Shown: positions 47,901 through 59,149 of the stretch, piece after piece
How the letters are laid out: every line of letters starts with the position of its first letter
Position numbering within the stretch: position 1 is the stretch's first letter
NCBI GenBank assembly: GCA_949128115.1
Contig: OX421967.1
Location: 7,554,070 to 7,618,069 of the forward strand
Direction of reading: 5' to 3'
Origin: Anaspis maculata
Taxonomy: Eukaryota > Arthropoda > Insecta > Coleoptera > Scraptiidae
DNA length: 64,000 nucleotides
Position numbers and translations under genes: made by a program
The notes under the pieces: model-generated
The model's input: the letters and a program-made list of their open reading frames with translations, nothing else
The model's database searches: none
Told to the model about the DNA's origin: nothing

Positions 47901-48427
47901 GCAAAATTTCACTTGAAAAGAGCTGTCGGAGCTGCCATCTTGACCTACGAAGGCTATCCACGGTATGTGCGCAGATTGAAGCGGTTTTGAATTCGCGGCC
48001 TCTTTCCCCTCTGTCGTCTAGTCCTTCCGATTTCACACCATCAACCCCAGGACACTTCCTGATCGGCAAACCGATCATAGCGTTGCCAAACCTCTACTTG
48101 ATGGAAACAAAGAAACCAAAGCTGGCTCGTTTTGTTCTGTACCAACAAATTATTCAAAGCTTCTGGCAGCGCTGGCGAAAGGAATACATCGCCGAATTAC
48201 AGAATCGTCTCAAATGGAGAAAGAAAGAAATAAACGTGGTTGAAGGCGACTTGGTCATCTTACGAGACGACACCCTACCACCGATCAACTGGAAGTTGGC
48301 TCGGATTGAAAAGACTCATTCAGGAAAGGACGGAGTTGTCAGGGTGGTCACAGTTCGACTCCCAGATGCTACGTTGCTCACCCGACCTATTGTCAAGGTT
48401 TGTCTACTGCCAGATTTGCGGGAGTGA
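44995..48427 (+). pseudogene. BEL/Pao pol (RT, RNase H, integrase), frameshifted
   Basis: Reverse transcriptase (45,000-45,930): NTQLGWVAWG, TKLRVVFDASMKS, YVLLTDIIRMYRQV, YGTSSAPF and the YVDD catalytic box. RNase H (45,939-46,860): FCDASESAYGSCLY, LPRLELCGGLLLAQL, WTDSAIVL, then, after a frameshift near 46640, WKTFVANRVAEIQ and DNPADFVSRG. Integrase zinc region about 47,330-47,460; core with DYCCPI, YSDNGSNF and GLWEAGVKSAK (D2, D68, E120 of the frame at 47526). Last block: AQIEAVLNSRPL and TPGHFLIGKP, to the stop at 48427. Breaks near 45933, 46640, 47080, 47502 and 47980. Confidence 0.92.
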
Positions 48428-48591
48428 AAATTTCTTTTCTCTTGTGTGCAAAGAGTGTAGAAGTCCACAATTACTGACTTTTGTTGATTAATGATTTATT
48501 TGTTACTAATATGTCATATTATGCTTATGTGTTATATTTAATTTCGTTTGAAAGTACTTAAATCGTTCAGTACCTTTCAAAGGGGGCGGGA

Positions 48592-48752
48592 TGTTAGCGC
48601 CACCTACCAGTACTGCTGTTGATCTTGGTGTGTGAGGCGGACGCGGCGATCGCCGTCCGCTGTTATTGTTAGAAACTTGATAAAAGTAAAGATTGATTTC
48701 AATAAATACAGTCCATTTCGAAGTCTACAACATTTCATCACAAACCCCAACA
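48592..48752 (+). mobile_element. 3' LTR of the BEL/Pao element
   Basis: Begins TGTTAGCGCCACC right after a purine tract (AAAGGGGGCGGGA) and ends CCCCAACA, giving a TGTT/AACA inverted repeat. AATAAA lies at 48701-48706. Only 161 bp long, which is short for this family. No matching 5' LTR was found upstream of 43500, so the copy is 5'-truncated. Confidence 0.75.
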
Positions 48753-49938
48753 TCCGGTGTGAGCTTCGGCCGTTGTGGCCTCGAGAAGAACTTGAGGATC
48801 AGTTTTTTGTGTTTATCACGTAAACGATGGCACTTGGAGGAAAAGCACTTGGAGCAAAATTGTTGAAAATTGTGTTCTCTACAAGAAAAGTCCTTACATA
48901 TTCCATCATCAGTCCACTCCTTCTTCGTCAAAACACAAGAAAAGCTAAATAGTCCAGATGCTTGATGCCGAAGACTGTACGGACCTTGAGTTTTATGATG
49001 ACAGGGTGCCACTTGGTGGAGATCTTGTTCGATCCATTCCATTTTGATTGAAACTTAATGCCATCAATACCAACTATGTCGGCGGCATATACAGGGTGAC
49101 ATAAAAATAAAAAGTTGAACAAATGTACCTCAAGAACCAAATAGGTGAAGACATGTAAATCGCCAAAAATATTTCTAATTTCATGACCATGAAGTCGTCG
49201 TGAACTTGGATGAAATATGTTGAGCCGTTTCTGAAATATCTTCAGAAGACTGAAGTCGTTACGAAAAAAAAAATAGTTTTCCGTATATCAGTAATTCTTC
49301 AGATCTTGAATCGAAACTTGGTGTTTTGAATCGAAACAATGATAAATTACATTTGAAATGAAATTACAGTGAAAAGCCTTCTCTAGGCCAACTAATTTTA
49401 GGATAAACACAGTCAACTTTTAGAAATAGTCTTAAATAGTCTTTTAGAAATATTTCAAGAACGGCTCACGATATTCAATTCAAGTTTACGAAGACTTCAT
49501 GACCATGAAATCAGAATTATTTATGCCGATTTACATGTCTTCACCTATTTTGGTTCTCGAGGTACGAATGTTTAACTTTTAATTTTTATTCCACCCTGTA
49601 TATGCCGCCGGCATAGTTCGTCTTGATGGCTTCAAGTTTCAACCAAAAGAGAGTAGATCAAACAACACCTCTACAAAGTGGCACTCCGCCATCATAAAAC
49701 TCAAGGTCCATACCAGTCTTCAGCATCGAGCATCTGGACTATTTTTATTTTCTTGTGTTTTGACGAAGAAGGAGATGACTGACGATGAAATGTGTGAGGA
49801 ACTTTCTTGTAGACAATAAAATTTCCAACAATTTTTTCCCGAAAACTTTTTTCCCAACTGCTATTGTTCATGAGATATACGCGAAAAACTGCCCCTCAAG
49901 TTCTTCTCGAGGCCACAACGGCCGAAGCTCACACCGGA
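48753..49938. mobile_element. LIR-11: outer palindrome directly abutting the BEL LTR
   Basis: The left end TCCGGTGTGAGCTTCGGCCG is an exact reverse complement of the right end. Outer arms are 48753-49089 and 49601-49938. An inner element fills the middle. The arms contain the shared module (GTACGGACCTTGAGTTTT...GCCACTTGG, about 48975-49025). Its first base follows the last base of the BEL LTR. Confidence 0.88.
49090..49600. mobile_element. Inner TACAGGGTG palindrome at the dyad centre of LIR-11
   Basis: Runs TACAGGGTG...CACCCTGTA, flanked by TA at 49088-49089 and 49601-49602. Without it and one TA, the outer element closes as GGCGGCATATGCCGCC, a perfect palindrome centred on the TA. The arms pair over ~230 bp (AAAAGTTGAAC, GTGAAGACATGTAAATCG). 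Confidence 0.85.
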
Positions 49939-50480
49939 TTCTTGAGGACTTTTACTATGTTGAACTACATGCTTAACTGAGCTTATATACAAAAATCCGG
50001 CTAGTTATCATTTTTGTTTGCTATTTGCGATTTGAACAGCTAAAATTCACATATAGAATAAGATACACATCCAGACCGTTTTGTAATCCTCTAAAGAAAC
50101 AACGAGGCATTTAGCTATTCAGGAAGACAAGTTGTTTGGCAAATTAAGATAGACCTCGGGATAGACTCATAGTTACTCCCGCCGTTTACTGTCGCATTTT
50201 GAATTCCTCCACGTTGATCTCCAGAAGCAGTGCAGTGAGCAGTGAGCAGTGAGCAGCTATCGGTATTTGTGTCAATCAGACAAAAGCAGATTCGTTCTGT
50301 ACCTAGAACTCGTTGGACTAATCAGAGTTAAATAACACCCAAAGCTTGCCTTGCGGATGATAAAACGCCGACTGCAAAAAAGAAAATCTTGATCCAGACC
50401 TGTTTTGATAATAATTATTCACACCTCATCGCGAATAACCTCACATTTAACCTCTTCACCACTCCATACCGTCGATTAAT
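49939..50480. other. No recognised feature
   Basis: AT-rich, single-copy in appearance. The only structure is three direct AGCAGTGAGC-type heptamer repeats near 50234-50260. Confidence 0.45.
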
Positions 50481-51200
50481 TATTATTGTGCACCGAACAA
50501 AACGCCCCCCTTGCCTCCCGCGCCGCCACAGCCCCGCGACGGCGTCTTCGCCTCCGCCAACTTCTTCGCCATCGCGAGCCCTCCGGCCGCGCGGATTTAA
50601 TTAAAACCTCTTCTTGCCGTGCGAAGGAAATTATCATTTATTATTTAATACTTACTATACCATACAATCATTGTTGTTATTTAGAAACCAACAGGGAAGG
50701 GGCGAGGGCGGCGGGAGGGTGTAAACTGTAAAAGCAATAGAAGCGAGGCCGTGGAGGCGCGAGCGGGAGCGAGAGAGACATCTGGTAGAGCGAAACTGTA
50801 CAATATTGGAACGCAACGGCGAGGACAAGGTTGGCGGGAAGCTGTAATTGTCACATTATTATTTGTTCTAACAAGATCGCTCGGCGACGATTGTGTATTG
50901 TTTCGGTTTGATGGAATTCGCGCGGGGTTGGCTAGGAACGTGCGGGCGGCGGTTGTTGACGGTTCAAGAGAAATGTCGCACCGGTGGCGGAGACGGCGGC
51001 AAACCGGGCTGTTGTGTTGTCCATTGTTGTTGTGTAATGATTTACTTTATCAATTATTATTGTCGTTGTGTTATTTGGTACCCATTTGCCGTTAAATACT
51101 GCCGCACGTCTTGTTTGTGGCATACCTGGAATGCTTGACGAATAATTTTCCAGCTCTATGCGACAGAATGATAAAAAAAATCGGTTGTGTCGCCCCAAGA
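50480..51200. other. GC-rich non-transposon island 3
   Basis: CpG-rich blocks alternate with TTTAATTAAA, ATCATTTATTATTTAATAC and GTAATGATTTAC motifs. Frames up to 114 codons occur but are not recognisable proteins. The composition differs sharply from the transposons on both sides. Confidence 0.33.
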
Positions 51201-51283
51201 CTTTCCCGGCAAGGAGCAAAGAACGGATGGAAATTTTGGTCTGAGACGTCCCTTCAGGTGGGAATAGTGATGGACATGTAGGT

Positions 51284-51605
51284 CAGTCAAATATCTAAGC
51301 AAAGCTAGAGGGAAAAAACTTTGGAGTTTTGTAAATTTGACAGTATTGTCCGGTCCGGCTTAGTAAGGTGTACTGATACTACATACTAAAAGTCCCCACC
51401 TCAACCTGTTGCGCTTGAGCCGCCATCTTGGAAAAATGGCGATGAACTTGATCGAAGGACCATTTTCCCAAGATGGCGGTTCCAGCGTAGCAGGTAGGGG
51501 CGGGGACTTAGTATGTTCATTAGTATGCCTCAGCAAACATCCGTGTCAAATTTCTGAAACTCCGACAGTTACTTCTCTCTACTTTTACCCATTTGACTAG
51601 CTTAA
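51284..51605. mobile_element. ~320-bp hairpin MITE (family D), full copy
   Basis: Arms AGTCAAAT...AAGCTAGAGGG and CTCTCTAC...ATTTGACT pair. The centre is CCGCCATCTTGG...CCAAGATGGCGG around a short loop with GATCGAAGGACC. A half copy lies at 58930-59105. It ends ~10 bp before the LINE open frame at 51616 and may have truncated that element. Confidence 0.8.
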
Positions 51606-51615
51606 GTCAAACTAG

Positions 51616-53436
51616 CGAAGACAAACTAAAACTATAATCGAAACTAACTATAAGGAGTATATTTTGAATGTTGAGAGTAGATTGACAAGTGAGCCTAAGT
51701 TTCTCTGGGAGTTTGTCAACAGCAAGAAGGGACAGGGTAGGATACCTGGTGTGATGTTTGGTAGGAATCGCGAATATTCGGGGCCACAGGAGATAGTGGA
51801 TGGTTTTGCCGAGTACTTCAGTAGCGTCTACTCGGACTCAACAGCTTTCAATGCCGATGATGTTCCTTGCGGTATGGTTGGAGGGGTCTTCAACATGTGC
51901 GGTGTTACTGAATCGCAAATACTTGATGCTATACGAAGTTCTAAAGACAAAATGACGGCGGGGATTGATCAGATACCAAACTTTGTAGTCAGGGACTGTG
52001 CACATGTGCTGGTTGGGCCTCTCCACTTCATATTCAATTTAATATTAAGTACGTCTACATTTCCGCAAGCCTGGAAGATAACTAAAGTTTGCCCTGTACA
52101 CAAGAAGGATGATAAATCAAAATTGGAAAATTATCGGCCGATATCACTTTTGTGCAATTTCGCGAAAATATTTGAAAAGCTCATATGCAAAAACCTATCT
52201 TTTCATATAAAAAATATAATCTCTCCACTGCAGCATGGCTTCTTGCCCAACAGATCGACCGTTACAAACCTAGCATCATTCACGGAATACGTGGTTGGGA
52301 TCCTGGATGGTGGGGGACAGGTGGGCGTCCTTTACACGGATTTTCAGAAGGCGTTTGACCGCATCGACCACGGTGTGTTGCTTGGAAAGTTGAAAATGGT
52401 TGGATTTTCGGACTCAATGATAAAGCTGATGCACTCGTACCTTTCAAACAGGAAATCTCTTGTACAACACATGGGATACAACTCGAAGAGCTACACACCA
52501 ACCTCCGGGGTAACACAGGGTTCTAACTTGGGCCCTCAATTGTTTTTGATCTTCGTGAACGATATCGTGAACGTAATAAACTGTCCATGCCTGTTGTTCG
52601 CCGATGACATGAAGATTTATACCAGAGTTCTTTCGGTCGATGATTGTTGCTCACTTCAACGAGATTTGAACGCGATTCATGATTGGTGCAGTACTAACAG
52701 GCTTTATCTTAATATTAGTAAGTGTAGTGCAATGGCGTATACAAGAAAAAAGAGTAGAATTGAATATCATTATGAATTAGAGGGGACTAGCATTACCAGG
52801 AACTCTTCGGTGAGAGACCTGGGAGTGATGTTTGACGAGTCCTTGCATTTTTGTGGGCATGTAGAGAGCTGCGTGTCGTCCGCCTCGGCGATATCCGGTT
52901 TTATTTATAGAAATTGCGGGCAGTTCAGGAGCACTTCCTGCCAGATGACCTTATATAAGTCTTTGGTCCGCAGCAGACTTGAGTACGGCACACTCATATG
53001 GCATCCCATCTATGAGTCGCATAAGGGTTTGTTGGAGGCGGTCCAGAGGCGATTTCTTAAGCTGCTAAAGTTCAAGAAAAACGGTGTGTATCCCGAAAGA
53101 GGCTACGACCCTCGCTACGACCATAATATCCTCCTAAACGAATTCAGTGTTGACTCCCTTGAGCGACGTAGAGTGGGAACGGCGGTGACATTTCTTGTAC
53201 AGCTTGGTCGGGGGAACATCGACTGTCCGTTTTTGCTCGGCCGGCTCAGGTTTTTGATACCAAGAGCATCATCAAGACTCCAACATTCGTTTTACTGTGA
53301 TTGTCCCAGGACTAACCTTATGTACAGGTCGCCTGTGTTTTTTATGTGTACTGTTTTCAACTGTTTGTCCGTAGACAACGATATAGATTTATTTTGTACA
53401 CCGTTGTCGGTGATCAGGCGGTTGATAGCGGTGTAG
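51616..53436 (+). CDS. 5'-truncated non-LTR retrotransposon reverse transcriptase (jockey/CR1-like)
   Basis: Open without a stop from 51616 to TAG at 53434-53436. There is no ATG near the front, so the 590-codon frame starts only by truncation. Numbering from 51664: EN-RT linker (KFLWEFVNSKK), RT blocks VCPVHKKDD (142-150), NYRPISLL, GFLPNRST, YTDFQKAFD (224-232), SGVTQGSNLGPQLF (281-294) and FADD (312-315). The C-terminal thumb follows (SRLEYGTLIWHP, EAVQRRFLKLL). The APE endonuclease and ORF1 are missing. Both catalytic Asp boxes are intact, making this the best-preserved retroelement frame in the window. It cannot be autonomous as it stands. Exact clade not determined. Confidence 0.9.
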   Translation, partial: RRQTKTIIETNYKEYILNVESRLTSEPKFLWEFVNSKKGQGRIPGVMFGRNREYSGPQEIVDGFAEYFSSVYSDSTAFNADDVPCGMVGGVFNMCGVTESQILDAIRSSKDKMTAGIDQIPNFVVRDCAHVLVGPLHFIFNLILSTSTFPQAWKITKVCPVHKKDDKSKLENYRPISLLCNFAKIFEKLICKNLSFHIKNIISPLQHGFLPNRSTVTNLASFTEYVVGILDGGGQVGVLYTDFQKAFDRIDHGVLLGKLKMVGFSDSMIKLMHSYLSNRKSLVQHMGYNSKSYTPTSGVTQGSNLGPQLFLIFVNDIVNVINCPCLLFADDMKIYTRVLSVDDCCSLQRDLNAIHDWCSTNRLYLNISKCSAMAYTRKKSRIEYHYELEGTSITRNSSVRDLGVMFDESLHFCGHVESCVSSASAISGFIYRNCGQFRSTSCQMTLYKSLVRSRLEYGTLIWHPIYESHKGLLEAVQRRFLKLLKFKKNGVYPERGYDPRYDHNILLNEFSVDSLERRRVGTAVTFLVQLGRGNIDCPFLLGRLRFLIPRASSRLQHSFYCDCPRTNLMYRSPVFFMCTVFNCLSVDNDIDLFCTPLSVIRRLIAV

Positions 53437-53566
53437 AATGTGAATGTGACTTGTAATTTTCAAATCTAGTCATTTTTGTTTTTCTGTTTTTTCCTGTTGT
53501 GGGTTCGTATTGTACTTGTATGGTGTGATGCCTGTTGGAAAATAAATGCTTATCTATCTATCTATT
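53437..53566 (+). terminator. 3' UTR of the LINE, with AATAAA and (TATC)n tail
   Basis: AATAAA at 53541-53546, then TATC repeats at 53550-53566. The short-repeat tail replaces poly(A), as at 15914-15938. The next ~550 bp to 54118 hold no recognised feature. Confidence 0.75.
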
Positions 53567-54118
53567 AAGTTTGTAAAGTCAAGTTTGAATAACTTTCAAA
53601 TAGATGAATCAATCTTGTTTTTTATTCAGCAATGTGAAGGCCGTATTTTCGGCATCAGGTCTGCTTCACTACTTTCATTTTGTTACATTACTTTTTGTTA
53701 TACAGGGTGGATTAGAACATTTTGATTGATTTTCTTGTACTATTTTGGATAAGGCACATCAATATGGGGGTCATATATGTATAGTTGGAGAACTTTTGAA
53801 CCACCTGTATATCCCTTACTGATGTCTCTATTGAGTAAGCCGATGAGCTTGCAGGCTTGCACCATAGAAAATGAACGTGACGATCAATTTTTCCCTGAAA
53901 TGTCAACGTCAAATTGTCGAATGGTCCAAAGTATTGGGCTATTATTGCCCTTATTATCCATAATTATTATAATAATATCTTTATATTTTTGGTGAGGTGT
54001 GAGGTGGTATTTAGCTTAGATTCAATTTAATCAAGGAAGCAATATTTATTTCATCAATGCTTGCAATGTTCACATCACACCATACTATCTTCATTTGTTG
54101 CCAAAATATACAGGGTGG

Positions 54119-55192
54119 GCCAACGAAAACAGAACAGAGGGGCTTTCGGGCATTTCACATAATTTTTTGGAAAAAAGCTCAGACAGGTCGATTTTTATAT
54201 CGAGAGGGACATCTGAAACATACATTGGCAAATTTTTATCTTCAGCCCCCTCACCCCTACCCACCTCAACTTTGGAATATCAAATGACACCATCTACTTT
54301 GCGATACATCAAATCAAAGAGAATCAAAAATTTTTTCTGGAAAAAATATTTTCAAAACTTTCAACCCCACCCCCCATTTTCCTAAATTTCTCTGACTGTC
54401 CCATTTTATATCCTCGACCCCTCAATTCTCTTCAATTTATTCAACGTCATCCTAAATAGCATCTAAGGAGAACATTTTCGGTGGAGAAAAGTGTTACCCA
54501 AATTTACCCCTTTCCTCTCCCCCACCCCAATTTCAAAACTTAACAGACACCACCTACTTTGTGATACATCGAATGAAAGGAAATTGATTTCTCTTTCTGA
54601 AAACAGTTTTTTTGAAATTTTTAACCCCTCTCCCGATAAATTGAACATTCGGAGTATTTTAGGGGGAAAGGGGGCTTTTTGAAAATTCTTAAAATATTTT
54701 ATTCAGGAAGCGAATTCAATTTCCTTCAATTTGATGTATCACAAAGTAGGTAGTGTCATTTTAGATTTCGAAGTTGAGGTGGGGGAGTGAAGGGGTGAAT
54801 TTGGGTGGCACTTTTTACACAGAAAATCTTCTCTTTCGATGCTGTGCAGGATGACGTTGACTGAACTGAAGAGAATTAAGAGATCAAAAATATTACATTG
54901 GAATTTTTGACAATTTTAGAAAGAAGGGGGTTGGGGTTGTAAATTATAGAAATATTTTTTCAGAAAGAGAATTCAATTCTCTTCAATTTAATGTATCGCA
55001 AAGTGGGTGGTGTCATTTGAAACTTCAAAGTTTGGGCGGGTGGGGGTGAGGGGGCTAAAGATAGAAATCCACCAATGTATGTTTCAGATGTCCCCCTCAA
55101 TATAAAAATCGACCTGTTCGAGATTTTTGAAAAAAAAATGAGGTGAAATGCCTGAAAATCCCTCTGTTCTGTTTTCGTTGGGCCACCCTGTA
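54119..55192. mobile_element. LIR-12, 1.07-kb TACAGGGTGGGCC palindrome
   Basis: TACAGGGTGGGCCAACGAAA at the left pairs with the right end TTTCGTTGGGCCACCCTGTA. Arms run inward through CAGATGTCCC/GGGACATCTG and repeated CTTCAATTT-GATGTATC blocks, meeting near 54660. Pyrimidine- and purine-rich strands give spurious short frames. Confidence 0.87.
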
Positions 55193-55493
55193 TGTTGAAT
55201 TTGTATGAAGTCGAAAGAAATAAAGGAAAAGAAGAATGAGAGACTTATGATTTAGTCAATAACCTGATCCAAATCGCATTGTCCTACAGTCTAAGTAGTT
55301 TAACGAACTTTTAATTTCGCACGGCCCTGGTTAATGTGCGCGGCTAGCAAGTGACAAGGCAACTGACAGATGCACGTTATGATTCATAATGTTCGTATCT
55401 ATCGTGTGGTGTAGTGATAGTAGAAGGGAATTGAATAGTTTACGTATTATAACACATTATTATTACGATCGGATTCAATATACTGTTACGATA

Positions 55494-55859
55494 TCTCGCG
55501 TATGGGCTTGAATATAATTGAGACAATTGTTTGAAAATGCGCACTGTTTATTACTGCGTACTACTACAATAACTACACGCTGAGAATTATCTACTTGGAA
55601 TTATATCGCAGGTACTTCGCTTGTTTCGCACTCGTTACCACTTTGCATTCCAATTCAATACTGCCACGAGCTGCCGGCTGATGCCTTATATAAGGCCACT
55701 GAATAATGTTCCCGAACTTTCTGTCCACTTCCAGCAAATTCCATAGAGGCCCGGAATATGCGATTTCTGGCTCCAGACTTCTACACTGCGATTTAATGGA
55801 TGGAAGGATCCAGAAAGATCGAGTGTTTACCAATATAAACGAGATCGCCGCTCGTTACA
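55494..55859. mobile_element. 366-bp solo LTR
   Basis: Starts TGTTACGATATC and ends CTCGTTACA, giving TG...CA ends with a TGTTAC/GTTACA terminal inverted repeat. Flanked by ATAC at 55490-55493 and 55860-55863. Contains a TATATAAGG promoter-like motif near 55686. The 4-bp duplication suggests Ty3/gypsy origin. No internal coding region remains on either side. Confidence 0.8.
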
Positions 55860-56029
55860 ATACTTGAGTCGAACTACATAGTCGCTCTATTCACTACCTC
55901 TATATCCACTGCCGTAATCTGAGCCCACTACAGTGGTCATTCTAACTTGTTTGCAATTTTTCAACTGCTTTTGCGTTTGGTATGAAATAAGAATAGGAAT
56001 AAGTAATAATGGGAATGAACACTCATATA

Positions 56030-56490
56030 GGTACCTACATATCTCACGCATACTCACGAAAAAACCTATATCCTCATCAATAAATTCGATTTTGTCAAGA
56101 ATAGAGTGCCGCCAACCGATATCCCGCTACAAGTTCGCAATGTTCGTATCATCTAACTTTCGCGAACAGGCGGTCATTTCTTATGTAAAGCGAAAAGATT
56201 TTCCAATTCTTCGTATGTGCTTATATCTATGTTGCTTATATCTATGTGCACGCTACGGGCATTATATACCTCCCTGTCTCACGGAAACTTATAGAAACCT
56301 ATCTCCTCATCAATGAATTCGACTCTGCCCAAAAATAGAGTGCCGCCCATCGATTTTGTGCCGCACGTTTGCAATGTTCGTATCATCCAAATTCCGCGAA
56401 TCGGTGTTCATTTCCTATGTAAAACGGGGAGTTTTTAATTTTTTGTAGGTGCTTATACGTGCACGCTACGGGCAATATCTCATAATTTTA
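56030..56490 (+). repeat. Tandem duplication of ~235 bp
   Basis: Two diverged direct copies. Each contains CTCATCAATRAATTCGA, AGAGTGCCGCC, GCAATGTTCGTATCATC, TTTCYTATGTAAA and GTGCACGCTACGGGC in order (the last at about 56250 and 56461). It precedes the DNA polymerase remnant. Confidence 0.82.
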
Positions 56491-56567
56491 TACAAGAAAT
56501 GTTGTTGCAGGAGGCAAGACACAAAATCCAGTTCCTCCATTTCAGAAATACGTGTCAGACACTCTGA

Positions 56568-58078
56568 ATGGGAGGTTTGCGACAGTTAGGCTACGAAGCA
56601 GTAGAAAAGTGGTTGTGTGAGTTCTTGAATGAGATGAAAACCAATAAGGAGATGAGCTACCTGAACACTGATCCCGTTTTAAGTACTTTACCTTTGAACC
56701 CTCGCGATGCATTTTTTGGTGGTAGAACAGGTAATACCAGTAAATACTACAAATGCAAGACTGGTGAAAAAATCAAGTACATAGATGTCTGTTCTCTTTA
56801 TTTTTGGGTTTGCAAAAACGGAAAATTTCCAATCGGTCATCCAAAATTATATGTTGGTCATGAAGAAAGCTCGAAGGTCGATTTAAATTGAACAAGTGGT
56901 CTGATTAAGTGCAGAATTTTACCTCCTCGAAACCTCTACCATCCGGTCCTTCCTGTTAAAATGAACGACAAACTGATGTTTGTATTGTGTCAGTCATGTG
57001 GTCATGAACTCAATCAGAGCCTGTGTAATCATGATGAGAGTGGACGTGCACTAACAGGTACATGGGTAATTGAGGAAGTGGTTAAGGCTCTAGAGAAAGG
57101 ATATCGCCTTCTCGAAATCCATGAAATTTGGTCTTACACTACCGTACAGCTTGATGCAGAGACAAATGGTCTGTTTGCTGATATGATGAATGCATTTTCA
57201 AAAATAAAACAGGAGGCTTCCGGTTGACCTGTAGATTGCATCACTCCCTCACAGAAAGAAGCATATATAAACAATTTTCTTGCTATAGAGAATATACAGT
57301 TGGAGCATAATAAAATCGTGAAAAATCCGGGGTTAAGGACACTAGCTAAATTAATTTTGAACTCCTTCTGAGGTAAATTCGGTCAGCGTGAAAACCAGCC
57401 CAGAACATCTGTTGTGAACAAACCTTCGGAATTTTATGAAATATTGTCAGACCCTGCTGTCAATGTGAACCACATTTTGGCAATTAACGGAAATACACTG
57501 GTAGTGAGTTGGGAATATAAAGAGGAAATTGTCACTACTCTGGCCACAGTGAACGTCTGTATCGCTGCCTTTACCACTGCACAAGCGCGGCTTAAACTAT
57601 ATTCTTACCTGGAAAAGCTAGAAGATCGTGTTTTATATTATGATACTGATTCAATAATTTACGTTTCGAATTGTGAGGGAAAGTATGAACCGTCAACGGG
57701 TGAGTACATTGGAGATATGACAGACAAGCTTGAATAATTTGGTCCCGATGCATACATCACCGAGTTTGTCTGTGGTGGCCCAAAAGTTACCTTTTTAAAG
57801 TGTTTTCCACTCCCGATAATCTGATACTGTCTGTAAAATCAAGGGTATACAACTGAATCGCAAGAACTCGAAATTAATCAGTTATGAATCGATGAAGAAA
57901 CTGATACTGGGTGAAGATCCAGAAGAATTCATTTCAATTCGTGATACGAATATAAGAAGAACTGCTGAACATCACGTTGTTACAAGACTGGAATAAAAAG
58001 TATATAAACCAACCAGTAATAAGAGAAAATTCATAGAAGATAATTCGTACCCCTATGGCTACAAAAAACTGTGTCACT
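56568..58078 (+). pseudogene. Polinton/Maverick-type protein-primed family-B DNA polymerase, broken
   Basis: Consecutive frames give palm motifs in order: motif A YIDVCSLYF (56778-56804; the usual SLYP Pro is Phe), motif B around ILNSF.GKFGQR (about 57350-57385, with TGA in place of one residue) and motif C YYDTDSIIYV (about 57636-57665). A C-terminal part continues to about 58078 (KLILGEDPEEF, SYPYGYKKL). Stops or frameshifts lie near 56889, 57227, 57369, 57735 and 57800. The N-terminal exonuclease domain is absent. The polymerase type fits self-synthesising Polinton/Maverick elements, but no capsid, integrase or terminal repeat genes were seen nearby. Confidence 0.85.
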
Positions 58079-58334
58079 AATAAAGAGATCTGATATTGAT
58101 CAGAACTATTGTAATCTGATTTACATCATACTTTCTTAAAGATGATATATTTACAGTGAATATCATGTACCATAAAACTTTTAAGTATTTAAAACTGTTA
58201 ATACTAGATGTTCCTCGATGCACAGCCCTATCGCTGATGCTTGAATGTTGTATTCATAAAATAAATAATTATCTGAACTTAACTGTTAATTTTTTTCCCT
58301 ACACACAGCTGTCCTAAACCATATGGTTGCAGAA

Positions 58335-58520
58335 AGTCACTATATGGCCGAGTCGGAGCTACAAATGTCACTGTCAAAAGTACGTCGAAAGTACGTCAAA
58401 AAGTCACTTTCAAAAATACTTGAAAAACTGTCAAAAGAAAAACGTCAGAAGTCACTGTCAAAATTACGTCAAAAGTCTCTGTCAGAAGTATGTCAAAAGT
58501 ATGTCAAAAGTTGGTGTAAA
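58335..58520 (+). repeat. GTCAAAAGT-type minisatellite
   Basis: Degenerate units of ~18 bp such as AAGTCACTGTCAAAA and GTACGTCAAAAG, about eight copies. They encode a Ser/Lys-rich false peptide in two frames. Two ACAAGTGGCCC copies follow at 58548-58592. Confidence 0.8.
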
Positions 58521-58929
58521 AATAAACTTGCATTTCAAGTTTCGGGCACAAGTGGCCCGGGTAACTGGTTCTCACGCACAAGTGGCCCATTACCTACTCG
58601 TACTGAAATGACAGACTTGATGACAGATATCGCGAAACCTTTACTTGGCCCTGTTGGAAATGTCAAACTCGAAAACTAAATTTTTGCTCAATTTAAGGCT
58701 TGATGAAAAAAAAAATCGATTTTTTTTTTAATCTAAACTGTCACGTTTAGCTTTGATGTAGATACTTAGACAGCCAACATCTTTACAAATTTTAAAGACA
58801 ATATCTCTAGCCGTAGGCAAAAAATCGCTTATTTATTCGATTTTTTCTGTTAAGTTGATTTTGTTAATATTAACAGATACGAGAAAAAAATCGGTATGAA
58901 ACCTAATTAAATATCTCTGATGATTAGCG

Positions 58930-59105
58930 CAAAATAAGCAGAAAACTGGATCGAAGGACCATTTTTCCAAGATGGCGGCTCGAACTCAATAGGTAGAGTT
59001 GTGGACTTATAGTATGTTCAACAGTACACCTTACCGGACATTACTGTCAAATTTCCAAAACTCCAACAGTTTTTTTCCCTCTAGCTTTCCTTATTTGCCT
59101 GGCCT
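58930..59105. mobile_element. Half copy of MITE family D
   Basis: Matches the loop and right arm of 51284-51605: GATCGAAGGACCATTTTT, CCAAGATGGCGGCT, TAGTATGTTCA, TGTCAAATTTCC, CTCTAGCTTTCC. The left arm is missing. Confidence 0.8.
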
Positions 59106-59149
59106 ATAAAGGTACTGTACTGCTTTATGGGGATGAAAATGGAAAAGGT

